6,556 nucleotides of DNA from Deltaproteobacteria bacterium (GTDB taxonomy: Bacteria > Desulfobacterota > Desulfomonilia > UBA1062), in the NCBI GenBank assembly GCA_020053185.1, contig JAGVNP010000273.1:1-6556 (forward strand), given 5' to 3'. Shown here piece after piece: positions 1 through 5,963 of the stretch (its first letter is position 1; every line of letters starts with the position of its first letter). The position numbers and the translations under genes are program-made. The notes under the pieces were generated by a model. That model made no database searches and had not been told where the DNA came from. It saw only the letters and a list, made by a program, of their open reading frames with translations.

Positions 1-81
1 ATTGGTTAGGTTAAAACGTAGCAAGTCCAACCAATCAAACCAATTCAACAAATCCAACAAAAACTTATTACTATTTACTCG
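1..81. repeat. Degenerate 9-bp tandem array downstream of hbd
   Basis: Four consecutive 9-bp units fit the loose consensus YCAAMMAAW: CCAACCAAT (27-35), CAAACCAAT (36-44), TCAACAAAT (45-53) and CCAACAAAA (54-62). The heptamer AACCAAT at 29-35 and 38-44 is also the reverse complement of ATTGGTT at 1-7, so the left part could pair with the array. The stretch lies just past the hbd stop codon and shows no ORF, no GC-rich hairpin and no T-run that would make a convincing terminator. It looks like simple-sequence intergenic DNA. The array may continue beyond the left edge, so its full length is unknown. Confidence 0.5.
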
Positions 82-936
82 TCACGAATTATACTCATAA
101 AACCCTTTACCTGTCTTCTTTCCAAGCCATCCGGCTTCAACATACCGCCTCAAAAGTGGGCACGGTCTGTACTTGGAATCGCAAAAGCCGCTATAGAGCG
201 TCTCCATGATCGCAAGGCATGTATCAAGCCCGATGAGATCCGCCAATGCAAGCGGCCCCATTGGATGATTCATGCCGAGCTTCATGACTGTATCAATGTC
301 TTCTTTTGTGCCTACCCCGTGATAGATGCAGTATATAGCCTCATTGATCATGGGCATCAGAATGCGGTTTGCAATGAATCCGGGATAATCATTTGCCTCA
401 GCCGGGGTCTTGCCGAAATTGATGGAAAGATCCCATGTGAGCTTAAATGTCTCATCAGATGTGGCAATCCCGCGGATAATTTCCACCAGCTTCATCACAG
501 GAACAGGATTCATGAAATGCATGCCAATAACTTTTTCCGGCCTTTTTGTCTGGGAAGCAATTCGGCCGATCGGAATGGATGATGTATTAGTTGAAAGGAT
601 TGCATGCGAAGAACATATAGCATCCAGGTCGCGGAATATTTTGAATTTGATGGGCTCGTTTTCTGTTGCAGCCTCTACCACAAAATCAGCATCTTTCATG
701 TCAGACAAATTGGTGCTGAGCCTTATGCGGGAAAGGATCGCATCCTTTTCTTCTGCACTCATCTTGCCTTTTTCTACAGATCGCGCAAGATTTTTGGTAA
801 TGATCGAAATCCCTTTCTGAACGAACTCTTCTTTGATATCGTTCATTATCACATTAAGCCCGCTCGCAGCAGCAACCTGCGCAATGCCGCCACCCATCTG
901 ACCTGAACCAATCACACCAAATGTCCTGATCTCCAT
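82..936 (-). CDS. hbd: 3-hydroxybutyryl-CoA dehydrogenase (short-chain 3-hydroxyacyl-CoA dehydrogenase)
   Basis: NAD(P)-dependent cytoplasmic enzyme interconverting acetoacetyl-CoA and 3-hydroxybutyryl-CoA, in butyrate/crotonyl-CoA metabolism or beta-oxidation. The 284-residue length matches the usual ~282 of stand-alone Hbd/PaaH enzymes, so this is not part of a long FadB fusion. Residues 5-33 form a Rossmann fold with the dinucleotide motif GSGQMGGG (G10, G12, G15) and an acidic residue, D33, at the end of strand 2. The family catalytic set is present: S119 in STNTSS, H140 in GMHFMNPVP, E152 in KLVEII and N190 in GFIANR. The C-terminal dimerisation domain carries NHPMGPLALADLIGLD and ends in the typical GKKTGKGFYEY. 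The ATG is preceded by GAGGAGG at 4-nt spacing, which fixes the start. No thiolase, crotonase or acyl-CoA dehydrogenase gene is beside it, so the pathway direction cannot be told. The next gene to the right is divergent, so hbd is first in its transcript. Confidence 0.95.
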   Translation of the reverse strand: MEIRTFGVIGSGQMGGGIAQVAAASGLNVIMNDIKEEFVQKGISIITKNLARSVEKGKMSAEEKDAILSRIRLSTNLSDMKDADFVVEAATENEPIKFKIFRDLDAICSSHAILSTNTSSIPIGRIASQTKRPEKVIGMHFMNPVPVMKLVEIIRGIATSDETFKLTWDLSINFGKTPAEANDYPGFIANRILMPMINEAIYCIYHGVGTKEDIDTVMKLGMNHPMGPLALADLIGLDTCLAIMETLYSGFCDSKYRPCPLLRRYVEAGWLGKKTGKGFYEYNS

Positions 937-940
937 ACTG

Positions 941-947
941 CCTCCTC
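941..947 (-). promoter_or_regulatory. Shine-Dalgarno of hbd
   Basis: On the minus strand GAGGAGG lies 4 nt before the ATG at 936. It is a near-perfect anti-16S match and decides the start. No convincing -35/-10 pair was found between here and the divergent gene at 1122. Confidence 0.7.
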
Positions 948-1022
948 TTTACAGATTATTCGTAAGATTTCGCAGGGCTTAATTACTACGAAAAACAAAA
1001 ACTGTCACCCTGTTTCGTCATT

Positions 1023-1064
1023 GGGTTCAGGGTTTAAGGTCTAAGGTCTGGGGTCTAGGGTTTA
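1023..1064 (+). repeat. Six-copy 7-bp tandem repeat (RGGTYTA, telomere-like)
   Basis: Six uninterrupted heptamers run head to tail. Units 1-3 start at 1023 (GGGTTCA), 1030 (GGGTTTA) and 1037 (AGGTCTA); units 4-6 start at 1044 (AGGTCTG), 1051 (GGGTCTA) and 1058 (GGGTTTA). All fit the consensus RGGTYYR. Differences between units are mostly transitions, as expected for an ageing slippage array. G-runs at regular 7-nt spacing could allow a two-tetrad G-quadruplex on the plus strand, which is inference. The array sits in the divergent intergenic region between hbd and the EEP gene, about 60 bp before the latter's start. Confidence 0.8.
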
Positions 1065-1121
1065 AAAAATAATCCCATAGGTTTCGGCTATCAAAAAAAT
1101 TTAATTGTTATCAGGCATGTC

Positions 1122-1985
1122 ATGTGTGCCGATCTATATTTTAGTGATGCTATGCATAAAAACATGGAGGTAGTATCAGATAAACGCTGCAATGTATTTA
1201 AGCATCAAGAGAAAAAAAGCTCTCCCGGGCACAATATACGCTTGCTCAGCTACAACATCCATGTAGGGATCGAGGCAAGCAGCTATCACCACTATATCAC
1301 CCACAGCTGGAAATACATTGTCCCACATCGAAAAAGAATGGAAAACCTGAGCAGCATTGCAGAGTTTGTAAAAGAGTTCGATATCGTAGGTCTTCAGGAA
1401 CTGGACGGAGGAAGCTTGAGAAGCGGTTTTGTCAATCACGCAGAGTATCTTGCGGAAAAGGCAGGCTTTCCCTACTGGTACAACTCGACCAACAGGAAGA
1501 TCGGAAATATATCACATCACAGCCTCGGCATCCTGAGCAAGATCGGCTTAATTGATGTTGAAACCCACAAACTTCCCGGAAGGGTTCCAGGCAGAGGGGT
1601 TCTGGTGGTAAAGTTGGGCAGACATGACAACCCGCTCGTGATCATAATCGCACATCTGTCCCTTGGAAAATATTCCAGGATGCTCCAGATCGATTTTATC
1701 AGCAATCTGGCACATGCATTCAAAAACGTAATCCTAATGGGCGATCTCAACTGCTCCTCAGAAAGCAATGAAATATCCATGCTCATAAAAAAGACAGGGC
1801 TGAAACCTCCTGTGCAAAAACTCTACACCTTCCCGAGCTGGAGACCGACCCGAAAATTCGACCATATCCTAGTATCGCCTCACATCCATGTCAAAGGGGT
1901 GCGCGTGCCAAAATATAATCTGTCTGACCATTTACCAATTGCCATGGATATTATATGGCCAGATAATGCGGAGGTTGTTGTATGA
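1122..1985 (+). CDS. Endonuclease/exonuclease/phosphatase (EEP) family protein
   Basis: Metal-dependent phosphoesterase of the EEP (DNase I / exonuclease III-like) superfamily; the substrate (nucleic acid, phospholipid or other phosphoester) cannot be read from the sequence. The 287 residues carry the whole active-site set in order: N45 in LLSYNIH, E93 in GLQELDGG, H178 in AHLSL, D208 and N210 in MGDLNCSS, D247 in FDHILVS, and the D269-H270 pair in SDHLPIAMD. The segment SSYHHYITHSWKYIVPHR and the GGSLRSGFVNHAEYL run are, as I recall, typical of a bacterial EEP subgroup distinct from ExoA. No signal peptide or membrane helix is visible, so it is probably cytoplasmic. The start is uncertain: ATG 1122 has only a weak AGG 6 nt upstream, and in-frame ATGs at 1152 and 1164 are possible because homology begins only near residue 38. 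Its last codons hold the ribosome binding site of a tiny overlapping ORF. Confidence 0.88.
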   Translation: MCADLYFSDAMHKNMEVVSDKRCNVFKHQEKKSSPGHNIRLLSYNIHVGIEASSYHHYITHSWKYIVPHRKRMENLSSIAEFVKEFDIVGLQELDGGSLRSGFVNHAEYLAEKAGFPYWYNSTNRKIGNISHHSLGILSKIGLIDVETHKLPGRVPGRGVLVVKLGRHDNPLVIIIAHLSLGKYSRMLQIDFISNLAHAFKNVILMGDLNCSSESNEISMLIKKTGLKPPVQKLYTFPSWRPTRKFDHILVSPHIHVKGVRVPKYNLSDHLPIAMDIIWPDNAEVVV

Positions 1986-2077
1986 TTTACTGGGGATCAT
2001 CAAATAAATTACGACGGACAAGGGATTTTCTTCGACTTAAAGAAATTTATGCAAGTATAACAAAGGACTTTGGCTAA
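1982..2077 (+). CDS. Micro-ORF, 31 aa, translationally coupled to the EEP gene
   Basis: ATG 1982 overlaps the EEP stop codon in an ATGA arrangement and is preceded by GGAGG (1970-1974) at 7-nt spacing, the ideal layout for coupled re-initiation. The frame runs 31 codons to TAA 2075-2077. The product begins MIYWGSSNKL and is basic and hydrophilic (three Arg in the next eight residues, then LKEIYASITKDFG), with no membrane helix or known motif. I do not recognise it. It could be a genuine small protein or the surviving 5' end of a downstream partner lost by deletion. The 128 bp that follow show no continuation in the other frames. Signals for translation are good; evidence for function is nil. 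Confidence 0.4.
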   Translation: MIYWGSSNKLRRTRDFLRLKEIYASITKDFG

Positions 2078-2205
2078 CTACAAAATTTCTGTTGACTTTT
2101 TAAAACCGGCGTGTCATTGGTTAAAGTCTGCTTCTAGATTTTGGGGCTCAACATGAGAAAAGATCTTTAAGCTTTATTTTTTATTGTGTTAAGAGGGAAT
2201 GAAAG

Positions 2206-2754
2206 ATGGGGTTATTAGAAAAGATTAGAAATTACAAACTGGGTATTGAGATTGGGGAGTTGAAGTCTGAAATAAAAAAACATCCCAATAAGCTCAAGCT
2301 GTGGAAAAGGCTTGGCGATCTCTACATGAAATCAAATCAAAACAACAGGGCCTCCTTTATCTATCTGAAAGTCGGGGATGCTTTCAAAGAAAAAGGTTTT
2401 TATGAAAAGGCCTCATGTGTATATAAACAGGCCTTAATGGCTGATGCACACTGGCACGAGCCTCATGAGCGATTGGCAGAACTCTATCATGAGCAGAACC
2501 TTCTTAAAGAAGCCCTTATCCATTATCAGCGCGTAACAAGCCTGTTAGAGCGTCAGGGTGAAAAAGAAAAATCCCAGACATATGCAAGGATCGTATCTGA
2601 TCTCATGACCTCTCTCAACATCTATCAGGATGCTCCTGCCCCTATTCCACTAAAGGCTGCTGGAAATTCTCCTATAAGTTATCCTCATCATCATGAGCCG
2701 ATTGCAGACCTTGTTGATCTGAGCAAATACAAGAAGACAAGCCATCGCAGATAG
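2206..2754 (+). CDS. Small tetratricopeptide-repeat (TPR) protein
   Basis: A 182-residue scaffold-like protein with no catalytic motif. After a charged N-terminal helix (MGLLEKIRNYK), three degenerate TPR units can be read at about 29-62 (LWKRLGDLYMKSNQNNRAS), 52-85 (YLKVGDAFKEKGFYEKASCV) and 86-117 (HERLAELYHEQNLLKEALIHY). Residues 118-140 look like a further helix pair. The tail from about 143 is proline- and histidine-rich and likely disordered, with an HHHEP cluster. There is no signal peptide, so it is cytoplasmic. The N-terminal pattern recalls longer TPR proteins of delta-proteobacteria-type genomes, so this may be a shortened family member. AGAGGG at 2192-2197, 8 nt before ATG, supports the start. 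It converges with the pilin operon, and its partner cannot be named from context. Confidence 0.8.
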   Translation: MGLLEKIRNYKLGIEIGELKSEIKKHPNKLKLWKRLGDLYMKSNQNNRASFIYLKVGDAFKEKGFYEKASCVYKQALMADAHWHEPHERLAELYHEQNLLKEALIHYQRVTSLLERQGEKEKSQTYARIVSDLMTSLNIYQDAPAPIPLKAAGNSPISYPHHHEPIADLVDLSKYKKTSHRR

Positions 2755-2803
2755 GTCTTCATCTGAAAAGTTTTCCTCTATAAACCTTTGCATAATTGTT
2801 TTC

Positions 2804-2901
2804 TGTCATCGCGAGGAGCGCAAGCGACGTGGCGATCTAACTGTGTAACAGTCACATCGCCCGAAGGATCTTAAGATTCCTCACATTCGTTCGGAATGAC
2901 A
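2804..2901. repeat. Dispersed intergenic repeat with short inverted termini (MITE/REP-like)
   Basis: A 98-bp element begins TGTCAT (2804-2809) and ends with the inverse ATGACA (2896-2901). Its left arm (GTCATCGCGAGGAGCG, then CAAGCGACG) and right arm (CATTCGTTCGGAATGAC) resemble the GTCATTGCGAGGAGCG...GGAATGAC intergenic repeat that I recall being scattered through many environmental bacterial genomes. The centre is a near-symmetric hairpin: GGCGAT (2831-2836) with ATCGCC (2856-2861), and inside it ACTGT (2840-2844) with ACAGT (2848-2852) around a 3-nt loop. A 10-bp palindrome, ATCTTAAGAT (2868-2877), follows. It encodes no ORF and sits between two converging genes. It could be mobilised in trans by a REP-type transposase, which is inference. 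Confidence 0.7.
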
Positions 2902-2903
2902 AC

Positions 2904-2950
2904 GCGGGTATTATATGCAAAGGTCTCGATATCTATTCCCCGCTTTTTTT
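2904..2950 (+). terminator. Weak candidate terminator after the TPR gene
   Basis: GCGGG (2904-2908) can pair with CCCGC (2939-2943), directly followed by seven T residues (2944-2950). The intervening loop is 30 nt, much longer than in a standard intrinsic terminator, so the call is tentative. The nearby 98-bp repeat with its own hairpin could serve the same purpose in this convergent region. No GC-rich stem plus T-run was seen for the opposite (pilin) transcript. Confidence 0.3.
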
Positions 2951-2967
2951 GTAAAAAACTTGCCGAT

Positions 2968-4263
2968 CTAACTTTTCCAGGATGCCTGGGTATAAATCCA
3001 ATGCGGTGGCCCTTTTAACTCATCTGTAGCATTAGGAGCTGTATAGTTCACCGTTAAATTACCTAAACCCATGGTTCCTTGTCTGCCAAAACAGCAAACA
3101 CTTCCATCTATAGTGCAATTACCATTCAGTTTAACATATCCATTGGAATAGAATGTCCCGGCCACATTAAAAGATCCATTTATACTGATATTCCCATCTA
3201 CAATGTATGCACAACCATTTCCGGTGACGTTTCCAGAAACATCCATGTTCCGGCTTACAACAAAGGTGGCATCCCCTGTAATTTCCCCTTGTATATCAAG
3301 ATCTCCATTTATGTAATAAATTCCATTATACGTTCCAGTTCTAAACATCTGGTCAGAATTATAATAATGGCTTTGCGTCTGCGCCTTAGTTTTATAATTA
3401 GTAAAATCCTGGGTACCTACCTTATATTGTGTTTCGTAATACTCTGGGGGATGCACCTGCGGGTCTGTGTTTGGAATTATGTCTCCGTCTACTGTCCCAT
3501 CACCTGTAACGGTACCCTGGGCAATCGCGTTTCCGTTATAGATCCTAGGCGAACTGTTGCCGAGATTTATACATCCGGCTCTTCCGGCGCTTACATCGCT
3601 TGCATCTCCAGCTGCGCGAACCGATCCGTTTTGAACAGAACCGTTTGAAGAAAATGTGGCATTCCCCCATGTAAGAACATCACCATTTATAACAACAGGA
3701 TTATTTGAGATGGTGATATCTTCTCCGCAGTACAAATCTCCCTCGTAAGCCTGTGCATTACCGCTAAGACGAAGATTATATCGAGAGAAAAATGCAAAGT
3801 CATAAATCTCTTGATAACTCGCAACCTCGCTCACAATGGCAATTATTGTCTTTTCACCTTTTGTTCCTACAGTGCCTTTAGATGTAATTCGTATTTTATT
3901 GACTGTATTGAGAGTTTTCGCCGTAAGCCGATCAACAGAGACACCATAGGTTCCGGTGGAAAGACTCCCGTTTATCTGGATGGCTGGATCTCCCACGCTT
4001 GCAGGAGGAATTATGGTATCGTTGTTCAACCCTGCCAATGTCCTCTGCAACCCTGCATCTGCAAGATAAAGTGCCTGTTTGGATGATCTGTCATAGATTG
4101 CAATATAGGCATCAGTGGTTATGGTACGTATTACCACAGCACCTAAAATGGCCAGCACCATCAGGACAATCATTGCTATTACGACAATAGCGCCTGATTT
4201 ATCCTGGACAAAAAATAATGGCTTCTCTATTGAGGTTTGCCTTCTTTTCTGTTTTTTGTCCAC
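2968..4263 (-). CDS. PilX-like type IV pilus assembly protein with large beta-repeat C-terminal domain
   Basis: Last gene of the minor-pilin cluster; presumably a membrane-anchored or tip-complex pilus component. A basic N-terminus is followed by one membrane helix (about 24-45, SGAIVVIAMIVLMVLAILGA) and the PilX-type helix continuation ending ALYLADAGLQRTL (64-76), the counterpart of the usual AAEAGL signature. There is no +5 Glu after G24, so processing by prepilin peptidase is doubtful. Residues 160-260 and 315-408 are Gly/Asn-rich short beta repeats (INGDV, IQGEITGDATF, SGNVTGNG, INGSFNVAGTF) reminiscent of bactofilin or beta-helix adhesin folds. Cysteines at 179, 231, 351, 383 and 390-391 suggest disulfides outside the cytoplasm. 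At 431 aa it is about twice a plain PilX. The start is GTG, fixed by GGAGG at 6-nt spacing; that Shine-Dalgarno directly follows the stop codon of the upstream gene. No pilY1 follows. Confidence 0.8.
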   Translation of the reverse strand: MDKKQKRRQTSIEKPLFFVQDKSGAIVVIAMIVLMVLAILGAVVIRTITTDAYIAIYDRSSKQALYLADAGLQRTLAGLNNDTIIPPASVGDPAIQINGSLSTGTYGVSVDRLTAKTLNTVNKIRITSKGTVGTKGEKTIIAIVSEVASYQEIYDFAFFSRYNLRLSGNAQAYEGDLYCGEDITISNNPVVINGDVLTWGNATFSSNGSVQNGSVRAAGDASDVSAGRAGCINLGNSSPRIYNGNAIAQGTVTGDGTVDGDIIPNTDPQVHPPEYYETQYKVGTQDFTNYKTKAQTQSHYYNSDQMFRTGTYNGIYYINGDLDIQGEITGDATFVVSRNMDVSGNVTGNGCAYIVDGNISINGSFNVAGTFYSNGYVKLNGNCTIDGSVCCFGRQGTMGLGNLTVNYTAPNATDELKGPPHWIYTQASWKS

Positions 4264-4275
4264 GCAATGCCTCCT

Positions 4276-4875
4276 TTAATTCCGGAGCGTTACATTTGAT
4301 GTCATGGTTCTTGTAGCATAGTTCCCGGTGTTCTGATAAGGCCGCTCTGTACGGGCAGTCAGACTGATCTGGATTCTCCTTACCCTAGCCATATCTGTGT
4401 TACTAAGACCCGATGATGTTAGGGTTAATTCTAATCCTGTTGAAGTAAAATAACTGAACAGCAAGCCATCAAGGGAAATGTTTTCTGCCAGAGGCTGAAC
4501 TGTAGCATTCCCACCAATCTTTCTCCCCAGGTCAAGATCACCATCACTTCCCGAATCGTATAAATAATATTCTATATCTTCGTTTGCATCAATGACCCCA
4601 TCACCATCAAGATTTGCGGTAAATCTTATGGAATCTGTATATGCAGCAACAATTCCTGAACTGGTAACGCCAGTGGAATCATAACCTGCCACCATCAACT
4701 CTCTTACCATCCTGTCAAGGCCCACCCTCAAGTTCTGCTGCATCGCAACTATCTGATCCTGGGTTTTGTATATCTTTTGCTGGGATGAAAAAATAATAAA
4801 TATAGCTGCAAGGAGAATAGAAGTGAGCGCAAGCGCTATTATTACTTCGATCAAAGTAAACCCATTTTTTTTCAT
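4276..4875 (-). CDS. PilW-like type IV minor prepilin
   Basis: Minor pilin, expected in the inner membrane and then at the pilus tip or base complex with the PilV- and PilX-like neighbours. From the start chosen here it has 199 residues: a leader MKKNG cleaved before F6, then FTLIEV with Glu at +5, a hydrophobic helix to about residue 29, and an amphipathic helix with VAMQQNLRVGLDRMVRELMVAGYD, a common PilW pattern. The globular part holds an EF-hand-like loop at 88-99 (N-L-D-G-D-G-V-I-D-A-N-E) and an acidic run at 107-115. An alternative in-frame ATG at 4911 overlaps the upstream stop codon (ATGA) and would add 12 residues, but it has no Shine-Dalgarno and would make the leader unusually long. 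The 4875 start gives a textbook leader and has GGGG and GGAAG just upstream. A PilX-like gene follows after 12 bp. Confidence 0.88.
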   Translation of the reverse strand: MKKNGFTLIEVIIALALTSILLAAIFIIFSSQQKIYKTQDQIVAMQQNLRVGLDRMVRELMVAGYDSTGVTSSGIVAAYTDSIRFTANLDGDGVIDANEDIEYYLYDSGSDGDLDLGRKIGGNATVQPLAENISLDGLLFSYFTSTGLELTLTSSGLSNTDMARVRRIQISLTARTERPYQNTGNYATRTMTSNVTLRN

Positions 4876-4910
4876 TGTCCCCAAAGGCTTCCTTTCATTA
4901 CAAAAACACA

Positions 4911-5309
4911 TCAGGTACTCGCACTCGTATCATACACAATGGTATCCAGCCTTACCTGGTGTTGTCTGAAATCAACCCACCTCACTACTACCTGTACTGT
5001 CTTCACGTCTGCAACCGGAGAATTAGCGACAACTATTACCTCGCGCTGGAAATTCTCGTATCCTGTTATTGAGCCATAATACTCAGTCTGTGGGAGAATA
5101 TTCGGATAACTCTGTGATTTGATCGCCTCCATCCTGTCCTGTGCCAAAGCAGTGGCAGTGCTCATCTGTCGGGTTGACCGGTTTGTCTGTATGACAAAAG
5201 AGCTTACCCCGAGCAATGCCACAAACCCTATGGATAAAAGTGTTATGGTCAACATGTTTTCCAAAAGGGTGAAACCTTCCTGCTCTCTCAGTCTTTTCCA
5301 AAATGCCAT
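4911..5309 (-). CDS. PilV-like type IV minor prepilin
   Basis: Second gene of the cluster. The 132 residues start with a basic leader (MAFWKRLREQEG) cut after G12, then FTLLEN with Glu at +5 and a membrane helix through about residue 40. The continuing helix holds STATALAQDRMEAIKSQSY (50-68), matching the PilV pattern around LAQ-RME. The C-terminal strands KTVQVVVRWVDFRQHQVRL end in LDTIVYD, the usual PilV finish (V-V-V-x-W-x-D then V-x-L-x-T). The length is close to the family norm. Only 1 bp separates its ATG from the stop of the upstream FimT-like gene, with GGGGTGG in front, so co-translation is likely. Its TGA overlaps an ATG of the PilW-like gene. A general type II secretion pseudopilin (GspI) is the alternative, but the PilW/PilX neighbours favour pili. 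Confidence 0.87.
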   Translation of the reverse strand: MAFWKRLREQEGFTLLENMLTITLLSIGFVALLGVSSFVIQTNRSTRQMSTATALAQDRMEAIKSQSYPNILPQTEYYGSITGYENFQREVIVVANSPVADVKTVQVVVRWVDFRQHQVRLDTIVYDTSAST

Positions 5310-5310
5310 A

Positions 5311-5793
5311 TTACCACCCCTTATTAACCTTAACTCTCCCTGTCGCTGGAGTTAATGTGATGCTATATCTTTCTCCTTGCGTATTAGAAAATGAAATTGA
5401 TCCGCTTGATGATGACCCATCCGGGTTGAACTGTTTGCTCGCAGGATTTGAGTAACTGCCATTTACCATCGCAATGTCTACTCCCGTATACGCCCTATGT
5501 AGATCACCAGTAGATATCCATGATGTTGAGCCACTGGCCAGGTTTCCTCTTTGCACATCAAACGTCTCATTAACAAGATTAATCTCAACCTGGTATTCTC
5601 TTCCTGATGACACTGCAGCCATTCTTGCAAATTGCAAACTTGATGTAAGGCTACTCACTGTGCTTGTCAGGCGATAATGATTAATGAAGCCTGTAAATTG
5701 AGGAATAGCAATCGCAGATATAATAGCGATTATTGCTACCACAACCATTAACTCTATAAGAGTCAACCCCTTTTGTTCTTCTAAAAGCCTCAT
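5311..5793 (-). CDS. GspH/FimT-family prepilin
   Basis: First gene of the minor-pilin operon. The 160 residues begin MRLLEEQKG, cleaved after G9, then LTLIEL with Glu at +5 and the hydrophobic segment MVVVAIIAIISAIAIP (about 15-31). A helix with LTSSLQFARMAAVSSG (49-64) is the conserved GspH/FimT region (usually L-x-x-A-R-x-x-A). The C-terminal half has the FimT ending FNPDGSSSSGSISF followed by YSITLTPATGRVKV. Leu rather than Phe at +1 is within family variation. The start lacks a strong Shine-Dalgarno: AGGA lies about 12 nt upstream. FimT/FimU proteins prime pilus assembly with PilV, PilW and PilX, the order found here. GspH of a type II secretion system is the alternative but is less likely given the neighbours. 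Confidence 0.9.
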   Translation of the reverse strand: MRLLEEQKGLTLIELMVVVAIIAIISAIAIPQFTGFINHYRLTSTVSSLTSSLQFARMAAVSSGREYQVEINLVNETFDVQRGNLASGSTSWISTGDLHRAYTGVDIAMVNGSYSNPASKQFNPDGSSSSGSISFSNTQGERYSITLTPATGRVKVNKGW

Positions 5794-5821
5794 CTCAAAT
5801 TATTTTCCTATACCCCCATAC

Positions 5822-5830
5822 ATTATAGCA
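5822..5830 (-). promoter_or_regulatory. Extended -10 promoter for the pilin operon
   Basis: On the minus strand the sequence reads TGCTATAAT: a perfect TATAAT hexamer with the TGn extension, 29 bp before the FimT-like start. The -35 position 17 bp upstream reads ACAAAA and is poor, which fits an extended -10 sigma-70 promoter. Transcription would start near 5815, giving a leader of roughly 20 nt. No sigma-54 (GG/GC at -24/-12) signature, common for pilA genes, is visible. Confidence 0.6.
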
Positions 5831-5963
5831 AAAGTCATATACTGTTTTGTACCCTATAACGAATGATTTATCAAGGTTTCCGTGACCTTATTCATAACCT
5901 CTGTTCAATCTGCTTTTCATATCTTGCTTTTTCTCTTTATTTGCTATCTTATATCTTCTAATA

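Noticed and set aside
265..906. Open frames of 100-136 codons on the plus strand within hbd
   Set aside because: They lie antisense inside a gene with complete catalytic motifs, have no ribosome binding sites or recognisable domains, and overlap each other in different frames.
1023..1064. Heptamer array as a CRISPR
   Set aside because: Units are 7 bp and contiguous, with no spacers and no cas genes.
1176..1786. Minus-strand frames of 87-89 codons opposite the EEP gene
   Set aside because: Antisense to a gene whose active-site motifs span the whole region; no start signals.
2092..2120. TTGACT at 2092 as the -35 box of the TPR gene promoter
   Set aside because: At 16-18 bp spacing the -10 region reads CATTGG or similar, with almost no match to TATAAT.
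2159..2168. AAAGATCTTT palindrome before the TPR gene
   Set aside because: A 10-bp perfect AT-rich palindrome with no spacer or second site is weak evidence for an operator.
3079..3648. 189-codon plus-strand frame opposite the PilX-like gene
   Set aside because: Composition is that of a complement shadow of Gly/Asn-rich repeats; no Shine-Dalgarno, domain or membrane logic supports it.
4876..4911. Upstream ATG at 4911 as the start of the PilW-like gene
   Set aside because: It overlaps the previous stop (ATGA), so coupling is possible, but it lacks a Shine-Dalgarno and would lengthen the prepilin leader to 17 residues. MKKNG before FTLIEV is the standard form. Kept only as an alternative.
5924..5954. 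Sigma-70 promoter for the glycyl radical enzyme (TTGCTT with TTATAT, or TGCTATCTT as extended -10)
   Set aside because: Spacing or -35 match is poor in every arrangement in this AT-rich stretch; a promoter is likely in the region but cannot be placed.
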